DNA of 64,000 nt from Ailurus styani (Eukaryota > Chordata > Mammalia > Carnivora > Ailuridae), in contig LNAC01000276.1 of NCBI GenBank assembly GCA_002007465.1, forward strand, positions 5,760,134 to 5,824,133, given 5' to 3'. Shown here piece by piece: positions 48,475-59,595 of the stretch. The translations under genes and the position numbers were made by a program. Each line of letters opens with the position of its first letter. The first letter of the stretch is position 1. The notes below the pieces were generated by a model. It was not told the DNA's origin and ran no database searches. It was given only the letters and a program-made list of their open reading frames with translations.

Positions 48475-48905
48475 TCCCATGTCCTGGGTTCAAGTCCCGG
48501 GCCCACCACTGTGAAACATGGACGAATGACTTTCTTGGTGCCTCAGTTTCCCCAGCAGCCCACCGAGAGGTTAACCAAATAGTGACTCTGTGCCAGGGCC
48601 TCGCACACCGCCTCGGTCTTCATCCAGTGGAGGTGGCCCTGTCTCCCCTGGTGGACAGATGAGCCAACTGAGTCGTGGATTCAGGGAGAAGCCGGGACTC
48701 AGCTCCATGTCTGTCCGGCGTGGGTTTAGGCAGGTTGGGTGGCGGGATGGTGACACCTCCGACCTCTTCCACGATGGTGAAAGATCCAGTTTGAGCCGGC
48801 GTGAGTCAGAGCCTGGCCACCACGCGTCTCCACGTCCCCAAGGCTCAGAGAGGGGAAGCGACTTGCCCAGAGTCGTACAGCAAGAGAGGCAGCCTGTGAC
48901 CTCAG
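48475..48905 (+). repeat. MIR fragments
   Basis: GTCCTGGGTTCAAGTCCCGG near 48480; GACAGATGAGCCAACTGAG near 48653; CTCAGAGAGGGGAAGCGACTT near 48844. Confidence 0.7.
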
Positions 48906-48967
48906 AAAAGAGGCTTGTCTGACCCCCAAACTCACAGTCGTTGGCACAGTCTTTAAAGTCAAGAGAC

Positions 48968-48988
48968 TTTTTAAGATGTGTTTATTTA

Positions 48989-49022
<34 letters not shown>

Positions 49023-49182
49023 TGAGTGAGCACTCGCGCACACAGGCTGGGGGAGGTGCCGAGGAAGGGACTTCCAGGCAGACTCCCCGCTGAGCCCGGA
49101 CCCCGACTCGGGGCTGGATCTCTCGACCCTGAGATCATGACCTGAGCGGAAACCAAGAGTTGAACACCCACCCGGGCGCCCC
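48968..49182 (-). repeat. CAN SINE with 14-bp target duplication
   Basis: AAAGTCAAGAGACT at 48954-48967 and 49183-49196. Confidence 0.94.
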
Positions 49183-49279
49183 AAAGTCAAGAGACTCTCA
49201 AGATGCCTTGGGCACGTTGGCAGAGGAGGAAGCTGAGGTCTGGTGGTGGAGTTTCTGCACCTCCCAGCAGACGCCTGAT

Positions 49280-49625
49280 AAACGTTTAGGACCTGAAGAC
49301 CCACTGTGTGCGTGCTCACTGAAAGCCTCGCACACAGGATTATCTCATTTGATCCTCCCACGATCTCCCGAGTTGGGTGTGATCATCGTTCCCATTTTAC
49401 AGAGGGGAAACGGAGCCTCGGAAAGGGGGGCTCCCAGACCAAGTTTGCGCGGGCAGCAATAGGAAGGAGCTGATTCTGTGTTCGGTGCTATGTGCCAGGC
49501 CTTGTCCAGAGCACTTTGCATATTCATGAGGAGCACTTCACTGCCCTAGGGCAAAGGTATCCTTAACGTTGGCTTTTTATGGATGAGGAAGTCAGTTTTG
49601 AGGTTCAGTCGCTTGCTACATTTAT
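49280..49625 (+). repeat. MIR pieces just upstream of FCER2
   Basis: CATTTTACAGAGGGGAAACGG (about 49393) and GTGCCAGGCCTTGTCCAGAG (about 49492). FCER2 5' UTR and promoter must lie between here and 49912. Confidence 0.7.
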
Positions 49626-49911
49626 CGAGCACCTGCTGTGCACCCGTGTGTGCCGGACTCTGGGGCGTCCATCTCTGGTCTCAGGCCTGTGACCCTCCAT
49701 ACCAGCTGCATCTCCCACTTAAATGCAATACTGACTGCTGGCCATGGGCTCAACAAAATCAGCCGATGGTCACTGATGCTTGTCTGGAGCCTGACATCTA
49801 ACCTTCCTGCTCGTCAGAACCCAGATCCTGGCCGGAGCTATTACCTGTTAAGGAGACTGCATTGTCAGGTGGTGAGCAGCCCGTCACTGGGAGAATCCAA
49901 GCAAGACTGCC

Positions 49912-51767
49912 ATGGAGGAGCATTCATACTCAGGTGAGAGGACTCTCTGGAACTGACACTGGCAAAACCAAGCACCTGACCCCTTACCTTTCTCCCAGGA
50001 GAGAAGAGTGGCTCCAGGGTCTCTCTCTGGGAAGAAGGCCCAGCCAGGGGTGAGGGGGAGGTGGGTCCTGACTGGCCTTCTAGGCACAGAGCCAGGCAGG
50101 AGAGGGAAGCCACAGGCCCCTCCCTTCCCTGACTCAACGCCCTCCAACAAAAAAACCCGCTCCAGCTGGGGTGCTGGGAGCCCAATAGAACTGGAAGCCA
50201 AGTAGCACGGGGACTCGGAACGAGGGGAGTTCGGCCTGATGAATCCTCACAGCCAGGGCGAGGGGAGGGGGCCCGGCTCCATGGTGGGGCCACAAGGTAG
50301 AGTCCTGGGGGACCCAGGGGTTGGGGTGAGGCCCCCGGGGCGGTGTGGGGGGGGTCTGGACATCCGGGGAAAAGGCTAGGGAAGAGCTCGGATATTGAGG
50401 AAGAACTGAGACCCGGGGTCCTGTGTTTGGGCCAGGACCGGGGCGAGGGTTGGCGGTCCGAGGGGAAGCAGGGCCCAGCTCTCTGGGCACGAGGCTGGAG
50501 ATGTAGCGAGGGCGTGGGCGGGGGTAACTGAACCCAGAAGAGGGAAGAGGATCACGGGTGAGACCTGGGTGGGCGTCAGCCAGCGGATGAGTGGTCCGTG
50601 GAGGAAAAGTCTCAGCTTCTGGTCCTGGGCCTGTCTTTCTGGATGACAGAGAGCAGGCAAGGTGCGCCGGGGAGCCTGGGGGTCCCCTGAGATCCACTGC
50701 CTTCGTGCGGGCTCTGGACAGGCTCCCAGGACTCAGGGGCCCTGGGTGATGGGGAGACGGGTTTGGCCGAGCCCAGTCTCAACCTCCCCCCTCTGGCTCT
50801 CTCCCCAGACCCGGCAGAGTTCCCAAAGTTTTCCAGAAGGCGGCGGTGCTGTGGGCAGGGAGTGCAGCTGGCGCTGCTGGGGCTGGCCACCGTCCTGCTG
50901 TGGGCCGGGCTGCTGACCCTGCTGCTCTTCTGGCGTGAGGACCCCCCCCCAGCCCCACGCAGTCTCCCTGTTGTGCTCCTTTCCAGGAGCCCAACACACC
51001 CTCGGAGTCCGGTTTTCCCATCGTGTCTCCTGCCTTGTCCCTACCAGTCCCCTCCCAAGCCCCTCCTGCCCACCTTGAGAGCTCCCCACCCCGTCCGGCA
51101 CCCCTGTCTCCCGCCCTTTCCACACCTCCCGCACGGGATGCCCGAGGCCTCCATCCCCAGCTGACAGGTGGGGCGTGGGTGGTTGGGGGGCACCTGGAAA
51201 CCCGTCTCTTCCCCGCTCTTCCTCCTCCCCAGATTGGGACACTGTGCAGAATCTGAAACAGCTAGAAGTAACCGCTGCCCAGAACGGTACGGAGGGGCCA
51301 AGTTGGGGAGGGGGTCTCTTGTCCTGCTTCTGCCACTGGCCACTGGGGGACGTGGGAGAAGGTCTGGGCTCCAGTGTCCCCCCCCAAACTGGGGGTCAGC
51401 CTGCATTTCCCCTCCCCTGGGGGTGAAAACCCAGAGACTCTTGGAGGCGAGGGGGCTCTCAGGAGCACCTGCTGGAGAAGTCCTGTGTAATTGCTCCAGG
51501 CCTCAGTTCCCTCACCTGTAAAATGGGCATCACCTCAGGGCTCTCGGGGCAGAAACAAGCTAAGCCTTGTGAAGCACTTAGACCCACGTCCAGTGAGCTT
51601 TCAAGAAATGCCCGCTTGGGCGACTGGGTGGCTCAGTGGGTTAAGCCTCTGCCTTCAGCTCAGGTCATGATCTCAGGGTCCTGGAATCGAGTCCCGCATC
51701 GGGCTCTCTGCTCATCAGGGAGCCTGCTTTCTCCTCTCTTTCTGCCTACCTCTCTGCCTACTTGTGA

Positions 51768-51805
<38 letters not shown>

Positions 51806-54800
51806 AAATAAATAAATAAATAAAATCTTTAAAAAAAAAAAAAAAGAAACGCCCGCTAACTTTACGTTTCATTCTGGGCGGGGGAGGGTACATGTGTTCA
51901 TTCTATTCTTGCCTGCATTTTCCTGAGTACTTTTGCCCCAAAAATGAAAAACGAAAATCTTCAGGTCCTGTGACCATGGGAGGGGGCCCTGCACTTGGGG
52001 CCGGGGGCGGGGAGCGACTGGCGAACCTGGCTTCCTGGCTCCTGAGGGCACATCTCTCCTGCCGCCCCAGTCTCTCGGGTTTCCAAGGACTTGGAAAGAC
52101 ACAACGGTGACCAGATGGCCCAGAAATCGCAGGGTGAGTGCCGTCAGCTCGGGTCTAGGAGGAGGAGAGGGGTGGGGGTTGGGGAAGCCTGGATTAACTT
52201 GTGGGCACAGTGCTCTAGAACACCTGTGAACTCCAAAATGAGAGGTGACCCTGAAGACATGGGGGCCGGGGGGGCTGGGAGATGGGGGAGGGCCCCGAGG
52301 ACTTGCTTGCCACTGAGCCCCCTCCCCTGCAACCAGCTGCCCAGGTCTCACAGAGCATAGAGGAAATCCGAGCTGAACAGAAGAGAATGAAAGCTCAGGG
52401 TGAGAAATTGGGGGCGGGGGGGGGAGATGCGGGGAGAGCTAGAGCTGGGAGGGACCGTGAGGCTGAGGGCTCCCGGACCCCCAACTCTGACACCAGCCCA
52501 CCCCATCAGACTCCGAGCTCTCCCGGAACCTGGATGGACTTCGTTCGGACCTGAGCAACCTCAAGTCCCTGAGTGAGTCTTGGGAGGGGATGGGGGCGTG
52601 GGGGGGGGGCTGCCAGTTCATCTCTGACCGCTGTCTCCCACCCAATCACCCAAGGCTTGAACGAGAGACACGCAGCCTTACATTCACTGGAAAGACTCCA
52701 GCAGGAGGTGCTAAAGCTGTGGATAGAGCTGCACGCATCCAACGGTGAGTTGGTGTGTTAGCGCGTGCATGGGACACACGGGGTACGGTGACGTGGGAGG
52801 GACGTGTGCACGGGACCACGTGGATGGCAGAGTCCGCGGGGGACACACGAGCATTTCTTCCCGAGTCCAGCTCCTTCCCTGCACGTACGTGGAGCAGGTG
52901 CGGGGGGCGGGGCGCTCGAACACTTTTTTCCTCCTCAGGTAAAAGCATGGTTTCACCATCTCTGGGTTCTCTTTGCCTCTCTCTCCTCTGCCCATTGTGG
53001 CTCAGCAGAGAGTCATCAGCACCAAGTCCTCAGCCACAACCGTCCTGGAAGACTGTCTGACCCAGCTGGGGCGGAGGCGGGGGGGAAGGAGGGTCACCTC
53101 TGCAGCGATGGGGGCGATGCTGGTGGTCATGAGGGGCGGGGGCCGGGGGGGCCGCCCCAGCAGGCTGCAGGAAGAGCAGACATTCACTGTGCCTTGAACC
53201 TGGGATAGGAACCTGGGCATTCCTGCCCTGATGTCCTCCCCACCCTCACCCCCCCACCTTGACTTTTGGTTTTCCACCTCTGGGAAGCCCCAGCTGCCCC
53301 AAGTGGCAGAGAAAAGAGGAAGGCTCTGTGCTTGGTGTGAAGGAGTCCAGTCCCCTGGGACATTGTGTGGCTGTGGGAATCCCAGCAAGAAACCCGGCTG
53401 TGGTCCCTCTGGGGAGGGCTCTGGACCACGTTGACCCTGATGGATGACCTTTCGATTCCTACCCAGTCCCTGGGGAGGCCCGGGGTCTGAGCCCAGCTCC
53501 AGGGCTGTCTCTCGATGACTACGCAACACGCAGCCAGGGCACTTTCCTCGAAGTTTTCTTCTGCCCCCTCCCCCGGCCAAATTTAATTTCTTTAGTTATG
53601 TGAAGAGAGAGAGCATGAGCAGGGGGAGGAGCAGAGGGAAAGGGACAAGCAGACTCCCCGCTGAGCACAGAGCCTGATGCGGGGCTCGATCTCACGGCCC
53701 CAAGATCATGAGTCAGATACCCAACTGACTGAGCCACCCAGGCACCCCCCATCAAAATTTTCCTCAAGGGCCCAGAGATACTCTCTTCCTGTTTTACTGT
53801 GGCCCACTCCCCTGCACCAAGGGTCACATATGGGTCACCGGTTCATGGGTCAGAAACACATCCTGCTTTGTTCCTCATGGAGGTTGTGGACCCCAGACCC
53901 CTAAAAAATTCCACCAAAGCTATGGAGCCCTCTCTTCCTATCATTCCAAGAAAATCTATTCTAAATCAAGAGTGAGTCAGCCCACTAATAGTGGGTTTAA
54001 CCTTGCACCTGGGAGGGCTGGGTGGTGGCGACAGTGCCCAAGAGTTTCCTTAGGGTGGGGACAAGATGGACAGAGACCAAGGTGGGCTCAAGGTCAAGGC
54101 CAGGCGGACCCAGCCCTCCAGGACCCCCCTCCATAAGCTCTCCCGACCAATTCCTCCAACTGGACAAAAATCATCTCCATTTCCCCAAACGTGGCAAGAG
54201 TCTTGTTTTGGGGGTGCCGGTAGCAAGGGTGCCCAGGGCTGTTATTGGAGCCGTTGGTGGGGACAAGACACGAGGAAAGTGATGCTGGCGATCTTGGCCT
54301 CACCCCGTCGGCACTGGTGGTGGCCGTGGTAGTGGCAGCGGAGGGAGGTTGCTGGCCATCCTGGGCCCCTCTGGTGATGATGGTGGTGACGAAGAGGTCG
54401 CCGGCACGGGTTGGTGTTCGTTGCCGTGGTGTTGGCAGTTGAGGTGCTTCTGACCGTGAAGGGGTTTGTGGTGATGACAGACCACGCTTGGTGGCTGAGG
54501 GGCCACTGGCCACGGAGCTGGTGACGTGGGGATGCCGACGGTGACTGATACGCTGCCGGCTGCGGGTCTGTGTGGGGCTGGCGCTGCGGAGGCTGAGGTG
54601 CCGCTGGCCAAGAGCCCCTTGATGTTGGTGTCCGTGGGGGGCACTCCGCTCCGGTCGGGGTCTCTGTGACGTCGCTGCCGGCTGTGAGGCGCTCCTGCCG
54701 GGGAGCTGCTCTTGCCCAACGGCGGCAGAGCTCCGGGGAAGGCAGCCTGCGAGACTTTGTTAGGCTCTGGGGTGGGTCTGCTTTCAGCCCGGACCCCAGG

Positions 54801-55921
54801 GGTGACTCCAGGAGAGACGCTGCCACCCGCTCTGCCTGTCGTACCCACGGTGCCGGCCACAGCGCCAGCCACAACACCAGCCACAACACTCACCACCACG
54901 GCGCCAGCCACCACACTCACCCCCACGGCGCCAGCCACAGCATCCACCACAGCGCCAGCCACAGTGCCAGCCACAGTGCCAGCCACCACACTCACCACCA
55001 CGGCGCCAGCCACGCCATCCACCACGGTGCCTGCCAGGGTGCCGACCACAGCGCCAGCTACAGTGCCAGTCACAGCATCCACCACGGTGCCCGCCATGAC
55101 ACCCTCCACGGCATCTGCCACGGTGCCCCCCACAGCTGCCCCCCTGAGCCTCTCCTCCACCTCAGGCTCCACATGTAACACGTGCCCCGAGAAGTGGGTC
55201 AACTTCCAGAGGAAGTGCTACTACTTCGGCGAGGAACCCAAGCGGTGGATCCAGGCCCGGTTTGCTTGCAGCAAATTGCAAGGCCAGCTGGTCAGCATCC
55301 ACAGCCAAGAGGAGCAGGTGAGCCTGAGCTGGGGGGCGGGGGGGGGGCGGGGGGTCCGCACTTCGACCTCTTGTGCGGCGGGAGGGCCCCGGGCACGACT
55401 CCCCAGCCCCTCGGATCCTGTCCTGCTCCCCAGGGCTTCCTGGCCAAACACGCCAACAGGAAGGGCACCTGGATTGGCCTTCGGGACCTGGACAGAGAGG
55501 GGGAGTTTATCTGGATGGACAAGGGCCCCCTGAACTATAGGTGAGCAGGGGGAATGTAAGGGAGACCGAGGCCCCGACTCAGAGAGGGGGTACCTGTCTG
55601 CGATGGCCGGCCTGGGGGGGCGGGCAGACCCGGGTGGGGGTGAGGGCATGCAGGGGGCGGGCATTCCTGCGCTGCAGGGATGGGGCGGGCAGGCCCAGAC
55701 TCTGAGGGATGCGTCTAGGCTGGAGGCATGAGGGCTCCTTCCCGTCCCCCTGAACCCTCTGACCCAAAGCCTTCCGCCTCAGCAACTGGCGGCCGGGGGA
55801 GCCCAACAACGCGGGCCAGGGCGAGGACTGTGTGATGATGCAGGGCTCCGGGCAGTGGAATGATGCCTTCTGCAGCAGCCGGCTGGACGGCTGGGTGTGT
55901 GACCGGATGGCCACGTGCTGA
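49912..55921 (+). CDS. FCER2: FCER2 (CD23), low-affinity IgE Fc receptor, ten coding exons
   Basis: Type II membrane receptor that binds IgE (and CD21) on B cells and other leukocytes in known mammals. Coding exons: 49912-49933, 50809-50934, 51233-51286, 52071-52133, 52337-52399, 52510-52572, 52655-52744, 55166-55317, 55434-55540, 55783-55921. All are GT-AG; introns are phase 1 up to the lectin domain, then 0 and 2. The product is 292 aa (human 321). Layout: cytoplasmic 1-25 with a basic RRRR patch and CC, membrane span about 26-49, sequon N67-V-S, stalk made of three 21-residue exons (63 nt each) plus one of 30 residues with coiled-coil heptads, lectin domain from C164 to C292. Motifs are E253-P-N and W272-N-D. 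The stop follows directly after the last lectin Cys, so the human-type C-terminal tail is absent. The start MEEHSYS matches the human CD23a start (MEEGQYS). A large minisatellite precedes the first lectin exon. Confidence 0.95.
50239..50257 (+). CDS. FCER2: Alternative FCER2 first coding exon (CD23b type), GC donor
   Basis: ATG followed by codons for MNPHSQ plus one G, closely matching the human CD23b start MNPPSQ. It lies between the type a exon and the shared membrane exon at 50809, and its phase (one extra base) fits that exon. The following bases are GCGAGG, so splicing would need a GC donor instead of GT. Either a GC-AG intron is used or isoform b is weak or lost here. Confidence 0.6.
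51485..51560 (+). repeat. MIR fragment in FCER2 intron
   Basis: CCTCAGTTCCCTCACCTGTAA and AATGGGCATCACCTCAGGGC. Confidence 0.7.
51617..51843 (+). repeat. CAN SINE in FCER2 intron
   Basis: AAGAAAYGCCCGCT at 51603-51616 and 51844-51857; long (TC)n at 51774-51801. Confidence 0.94.
53580..53750 (-). repeat. SINE in last stalk-to-lectin intron of FCER2
   Basis: Older minus copy (GACTGAGCCACCCAGGCACC at its right end). Confidence 0.82.
54240..54680. repeat. Degenerate GGT/GTG-rich low-complexity block
   Basis: Irregular GTGGTGGCC, GATGATGGTGGTGAC and GTTGGTGTTCG-like units in the last intron before the lectin exons. It looks like an older, decayed minisatellite next to the cleaner one at 54788. 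Confidence 0.45.
54788..55165 (+). repeat. Thr/Pro/Ala-coding minisatellite abutting FCER2 lectin exon, in frame
   Basis: Short degenerate repeat units of the form GCCAGCCACAGY and CACCACGGYG fill about 54835-55135. The block has no stop in the frame of the following lectin exon. It would read as 126 codons rich in Thr, Pro and Ala, with runs such as [15 protein letters not shown] pyrimidine-rich tract ending CTGCTTTCAG (to 54787) could act as an upstream acceptor, and joining FCER2 exon 7 (ending 52744) to 54788 keeps the frame. The complementary strand and another forward frame are also open, as expected for a unit length divisible by three, so openness alone proves nothing. Confidence 0.6.
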
Positions 55922-55929
55922 CCGCCCGG

Positions 55930-57430
55930 ACGCCCCCTCGGCCCCGCGGGGGTTCACCGGGCCCTGCTCCGGGACCCACACCCTGACAGTCCCCAGCCCC
56001 CCTGCCAGGTGCACCCCCTGCGTCGCACCCCCGCCTCAGACACAGGAGCAGCCAGGCCCGCCGCGGGGCTCTGAGGACCCTCAGCCATTGATAGCTCAGG
56101 TCCCGGCCGCATTTTCTCCTGCCCAAGCGGAAGAAGGGCTGTGGGCCCACCCCCAGCTCCTGCCACCTCCCCAGAGGGCCCGTCCCCGGCTCCTCAGCCC
56201 AGCTGGCTGTCACCATGTCCCTGCCTTCAAGTGCTCAGAGTACCCGCCTCAGAACTTTCTGGAGAGCAGGGGTGGATGCCGCAGGCCCCTGTGTGCTTCC
56301 TCTGTCGGGCCCACCCACCGTCCGCTGGAGTCAGGAGTAGACCACGCCCCAGCCCACCCCTGGCCTCCCCGGACGCAGCCCCCGGGGCCTAGGCCCCCCA
56401 GGGAGAAGACCCCAGGCTCAGGCAGCCAGGCTCCCTACCCAGCCCATGTCAATATAATGGGGTGAGGAGGACCCCTTCCCAGGAGCCTCGCTGGCTCTTG
56501 TCTGCAGACGCAGGAGCTGAGAGTTCCAGAACCTGCTGTCTGAGGCCACCTTGGAGTGTCCAGAACAACTGAAATGGCATTTGTACCTCCCCACTTGCCC
56601 CGGCGCCCCCACTCCTAGTTTCCTACAAGAAGCATTTACTAGACAGGGCTGGAGATGAAGACTCTGGAGTCCAGTGCAGCTGAGAATGCCCCTAGACCCC
56701 CAAGAATACTTCAGGGCCAGGCAGTGGGCGACCCTGAGCCAGCCTGCAGGCAGGAGGGCTGCCCCCCTCATGAGCCCCCACATGAGACGTGCTCGGAATG
56801 GGCCTGGTGCACGGAAGGCCCTGGGGAAGTGAGGGCAGGCCCGCAGGTGGCCTGGTCACCCGGTCCAGAGGTATTGGGAGGCGTATGTGACACCAGCCCC
56901 AGGTCTGGCCCAGGTCAGGCCCTGCACCAGAGGCTGAGGAGGGAGGCAGGCCAGGATCACAGGACACCCTGCATTAAGCTCCTCTCCCGCCCACCCCACC
57001 CCCAATTCCTGGCCTAGAAGAGGAAGACCCAGACTGTTCACGTGCTTCTCAGGCCCCCTAGAGGGGACTCCACGAGGAGAGGCCCCTGCCGGACCATGTG
57101 GGACCTGGGAGTCAAGGCCCGGGCCAAGGGGGCTGGGGAGGGCGCTATAGTGGCCCCCGAGGGGGCCGGGGTAGAGCCAGGCCCAGGTTACCTGTTGTCT
57201 AGCCACCGTTCACCGGATTTCCACCTCCTCCAGACGCCCCCTTGGCACTGCAGGCCAGTGTATAACCCCCCACCCCCACTCTGCCACTCAGGCCAGCAAT
57301 GGGGTCACACTCGGCACCTGTTTCCCTCACTGCCCCCTCCGAATCCTCAGGGAAAGCCATGTGCAGAATCTGCCCACTTCTCACCACCCCCAGCAACCGC
57401 TTTGGTGTAGCCCCCATCCTAGCTTGCCTC
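55930..57430. other. FCER2 3' UTR and downstream flank
   Basis: The first part keeps traces of the ancestral CD23 tail codons after the stop (CTGCTCCGGGACCCACACCC, CCTGACAG). The rest shows no gene. Confidence 0.4.
56450..56455 (+). promoter_or_regulatory. Possible FCER2 polyadenylation signal (AATATA variant)
   Basis: AATATA in the context GTCAATATAATGGGG, about 530 bp after the stop. No AATAAA occurs between the stop and here. It is a known weak variant signal; the next AATAAA, near 57921, belongs to an L2 end. Confidence 0.3.
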
Positions 57431-57439
57431 GCTTTCCTT

Positions 57440-57950
57440 CTTCACTGCCTCACACCTTCCAGAAGTCTCCTTCTGGCTCTGAGAAAAACAAAACAACAGA
57501 CCAAAGTCTTACAGGGTGCTTTGCAATTGCAGAATCCCTGCAACTTGCCTTGTCTCCCCAGCTTCACCTCTGCTCGCCCCTTCCCCAACCCCAGCACCCG
57601 CACCAGCCTCTTCGCTGGCACTTGCGCTTGGAGGCTCGCTCCTGCCTCAGGGCCTTTGCACATGTCCCCTCCCCCACTTGCTCCTCAGTGAGGGCTATCC
57701 TGGGCTCCCCCTCCCTCCCATTGAAAATGACACCCCTGACTCCAGATCCCTTTTATCTCACCCTACCTTCTCACTGCAAACTCTTTCCCTTCCGAGAAAA
57801 TGTGTCATTCACCGATCTGTGTGTTCTCACCTCCCATGGGCCTGAATGTTACCCTCAGGGGAGCAGAAGCTTCTGTTTTGTTCTCAGCTGTGACCCCTGC
57901 ACCTGACCCATAGTAGGTGTTCAATAAACATCTGTCGAAAAATGAATGTG
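57440..57950 (+). repeat. L2 3' end
   Basis: CTCAGGGCCTTTGCACATGTC and ATAGTAGGTGTTCAATAAACA are L2 landmarks, ending with GAAAAATGAATG. Confidence 0.82.
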
Positions 57951-59100
57951 TGTCTGTGGGCAAATGACCTCTTCTCTCAGAACCTGCCTTGTGGTCTCTT
58001 AAATGAGGGCAGGCATGACGCCTGCCTGCTTCACCAAGGGCTGGTGTTGGGTTCCTCTTCCTCACTCCCCACCCCACACCCTGGCTGGGGCTTTGGTAGA
58101 CACTGTGTTTGCAGCCCAGAGCGTCCTGTCGGAGCTGCTGCGATGGGAAACCTGCCAGATCTGTTCTTCTGGGTGCTCCACCCGCACTCTTAGAGGTCAT
58201 CCCACACCTCCCTTGTCCACAAGTCCCTCCTCCCCCTCAGCAGGGAGAAACAGACCCCGGGTCCTGTCCCAGCCAGCCGGCCGGCGCCCCGGGGAGCAGC
58301 CCCTCTGCCCCGCCCACTCTTTCTCTTCCCTGGCATCCTTCGCTGTTGAGCCTCTGGGTGCAGCTGGCTGGCCCGTTCCTGCGTCCCTTGCTTCTGCAAT
58401 GTGCCCCTCACCCAGCGGGCCCCAGAAGCCACTCTCCAGGGGCTCTGGGGGACACCTCAGGCTGCTAAACCCAGGGACTCCTGCAGCGCCCCCCCCCGGC
58501 TTTCCAGGGAGCCCCGGCTCACGCCTCAATCCTGTGGCTTCCATCCCTGCCCGGACACTTAGACAGCCCTCCTGGACTCCAGATCTCAAATCATGGTTAG
58601 CCTCCTAGAAACAGCCCCCTCACCCAATTCAGACTGCCACCCTGATCACCCCCTCCCCCAGCTCCCTCGGGGCCCCTTCCCTCCCCCAGCCAACAGCTAT
58701 TTCCTGCCCACGACCGTCCCAGGGCTATACATGGTGGCTGCCCATGTCCTTTGCCGGGGGCTGGAACTGCACCCTGATCAGACTCGGCACCCAGGCTCTC
58801 CCCACCTCAAGCCGACCTCCACAATGCACCCCAAAAAGCAACGGAGACTGCATCCACTCCACCCCTAAATCCTCCGTCAACAGTAAGGGGACCCAGGCAA
58901 GGGGACCTGAAGTTCTCTTTCACGTCAGACTTGTTCAAGTCTGGGAGGAGGGGAAGGAAGGAAGGGAAATTTGAACAAGCCCCCCCATCCCCCTCCAAAA
59001 TCTGGCAGAATTTACCTTGGGGAGGAGGAGTGATCAGGAACTCGGGGAGAGTGGTGGGTCAAAAGGAAAGAATCGGCTGCCTTAAGTGTCATAGTTTACT
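57951..59100. other. Intergenic between FCER2 and TRAPPC5, nothing recognised
   Basis: C-rich unique DNA with many short frames; no exon homology. Confidence 0.4.
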
Positions 59101-59121
59101 TTTTAAACAAGAAACACACGA

Positions 59122-59364
59122 GCATCGGCTGGCTGGGTTGGTAGAGCACCCACTCTTTTTTTTTTTTTTTTAAAGATTTTATTTNNNAGCAGAGAGCCCG
59201 ATGCGGGCCTCGATCCCAGGACGCTGAGATCATGACCTGAGCCGAAAGCAGAGGCTTTAACCCACTGAGCCACCCAGGCGCCCGAGCACCCACTCTTGAT
59301 CCTAACCAGGGTTGCTGAGTTTGAGCCCCATTGGGTGGAGATTACTTAAAAATAAAATCTTTAG
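59122..59364 (+). repeat. Older SINE split by a younger SINE
   Basis: Host halves 59122-59157 and 59284-59364 (GTTGCTGAGTTTGAGCCCC, ATAAAATCTTT). Confidence 0.82.
59158..59283 (-). repeat. Nested CAN SINE with 14-bp duplication and NNN gap
   Basis: GAGCACCCACTCTT at 59144-59157 and 59284-59297. NNN at 59185-59187 replaces about 80 bp that a full copy would have. Confidence 0.92.
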
Positions 59365-59552
59365 GGTGCCTGGGTGGCTCAGTGGGTTAAAGCCTCTGCC
59401 TTCGGTTCAGGTCATGATCTCAGGGTCCTGGGATCGAGGCCCGCATCCGGCTCTCTGCTCGGCGGAGAGCCTGCTCCCTCCTCTCTCTCTGCCTGCTTCT
59501 CTGCCTACTTGTGATCTCTCTCTCTGTCAAATAAATAAATAAAATCTTAAAA

Positions 59553-59595
<43 letters not shown>

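Noticed and set aside
49495..49540. Octamer-like motif (CTTTGCATATTCAT) as an FCER2 B-cell enhancer
   Set aside because: Only 7 of 8 bases match and it lies in MIR sequence; too weak to claim.
33000..49800. CLEC4G-like pseudogene (CLEC4GP1 position)
   Set aside because: Searched by eye for the lectin motifs (EPN, WND, YWLGLR) and found none; a sensitive search could still reveal one.
54666..55178. 170-codon His/Ser-rich plus-strand frame
   Set aside because: Another frame of the same repeat and not in phase with the lectin exon.
54300..55202. 300-codon open frame on the minus strand (Val/Ala/Gly/Thr-rich)
   Set aside because: It is the complement of the minisatellite; openness comes from the repeat unit, and no protein family is recognised.
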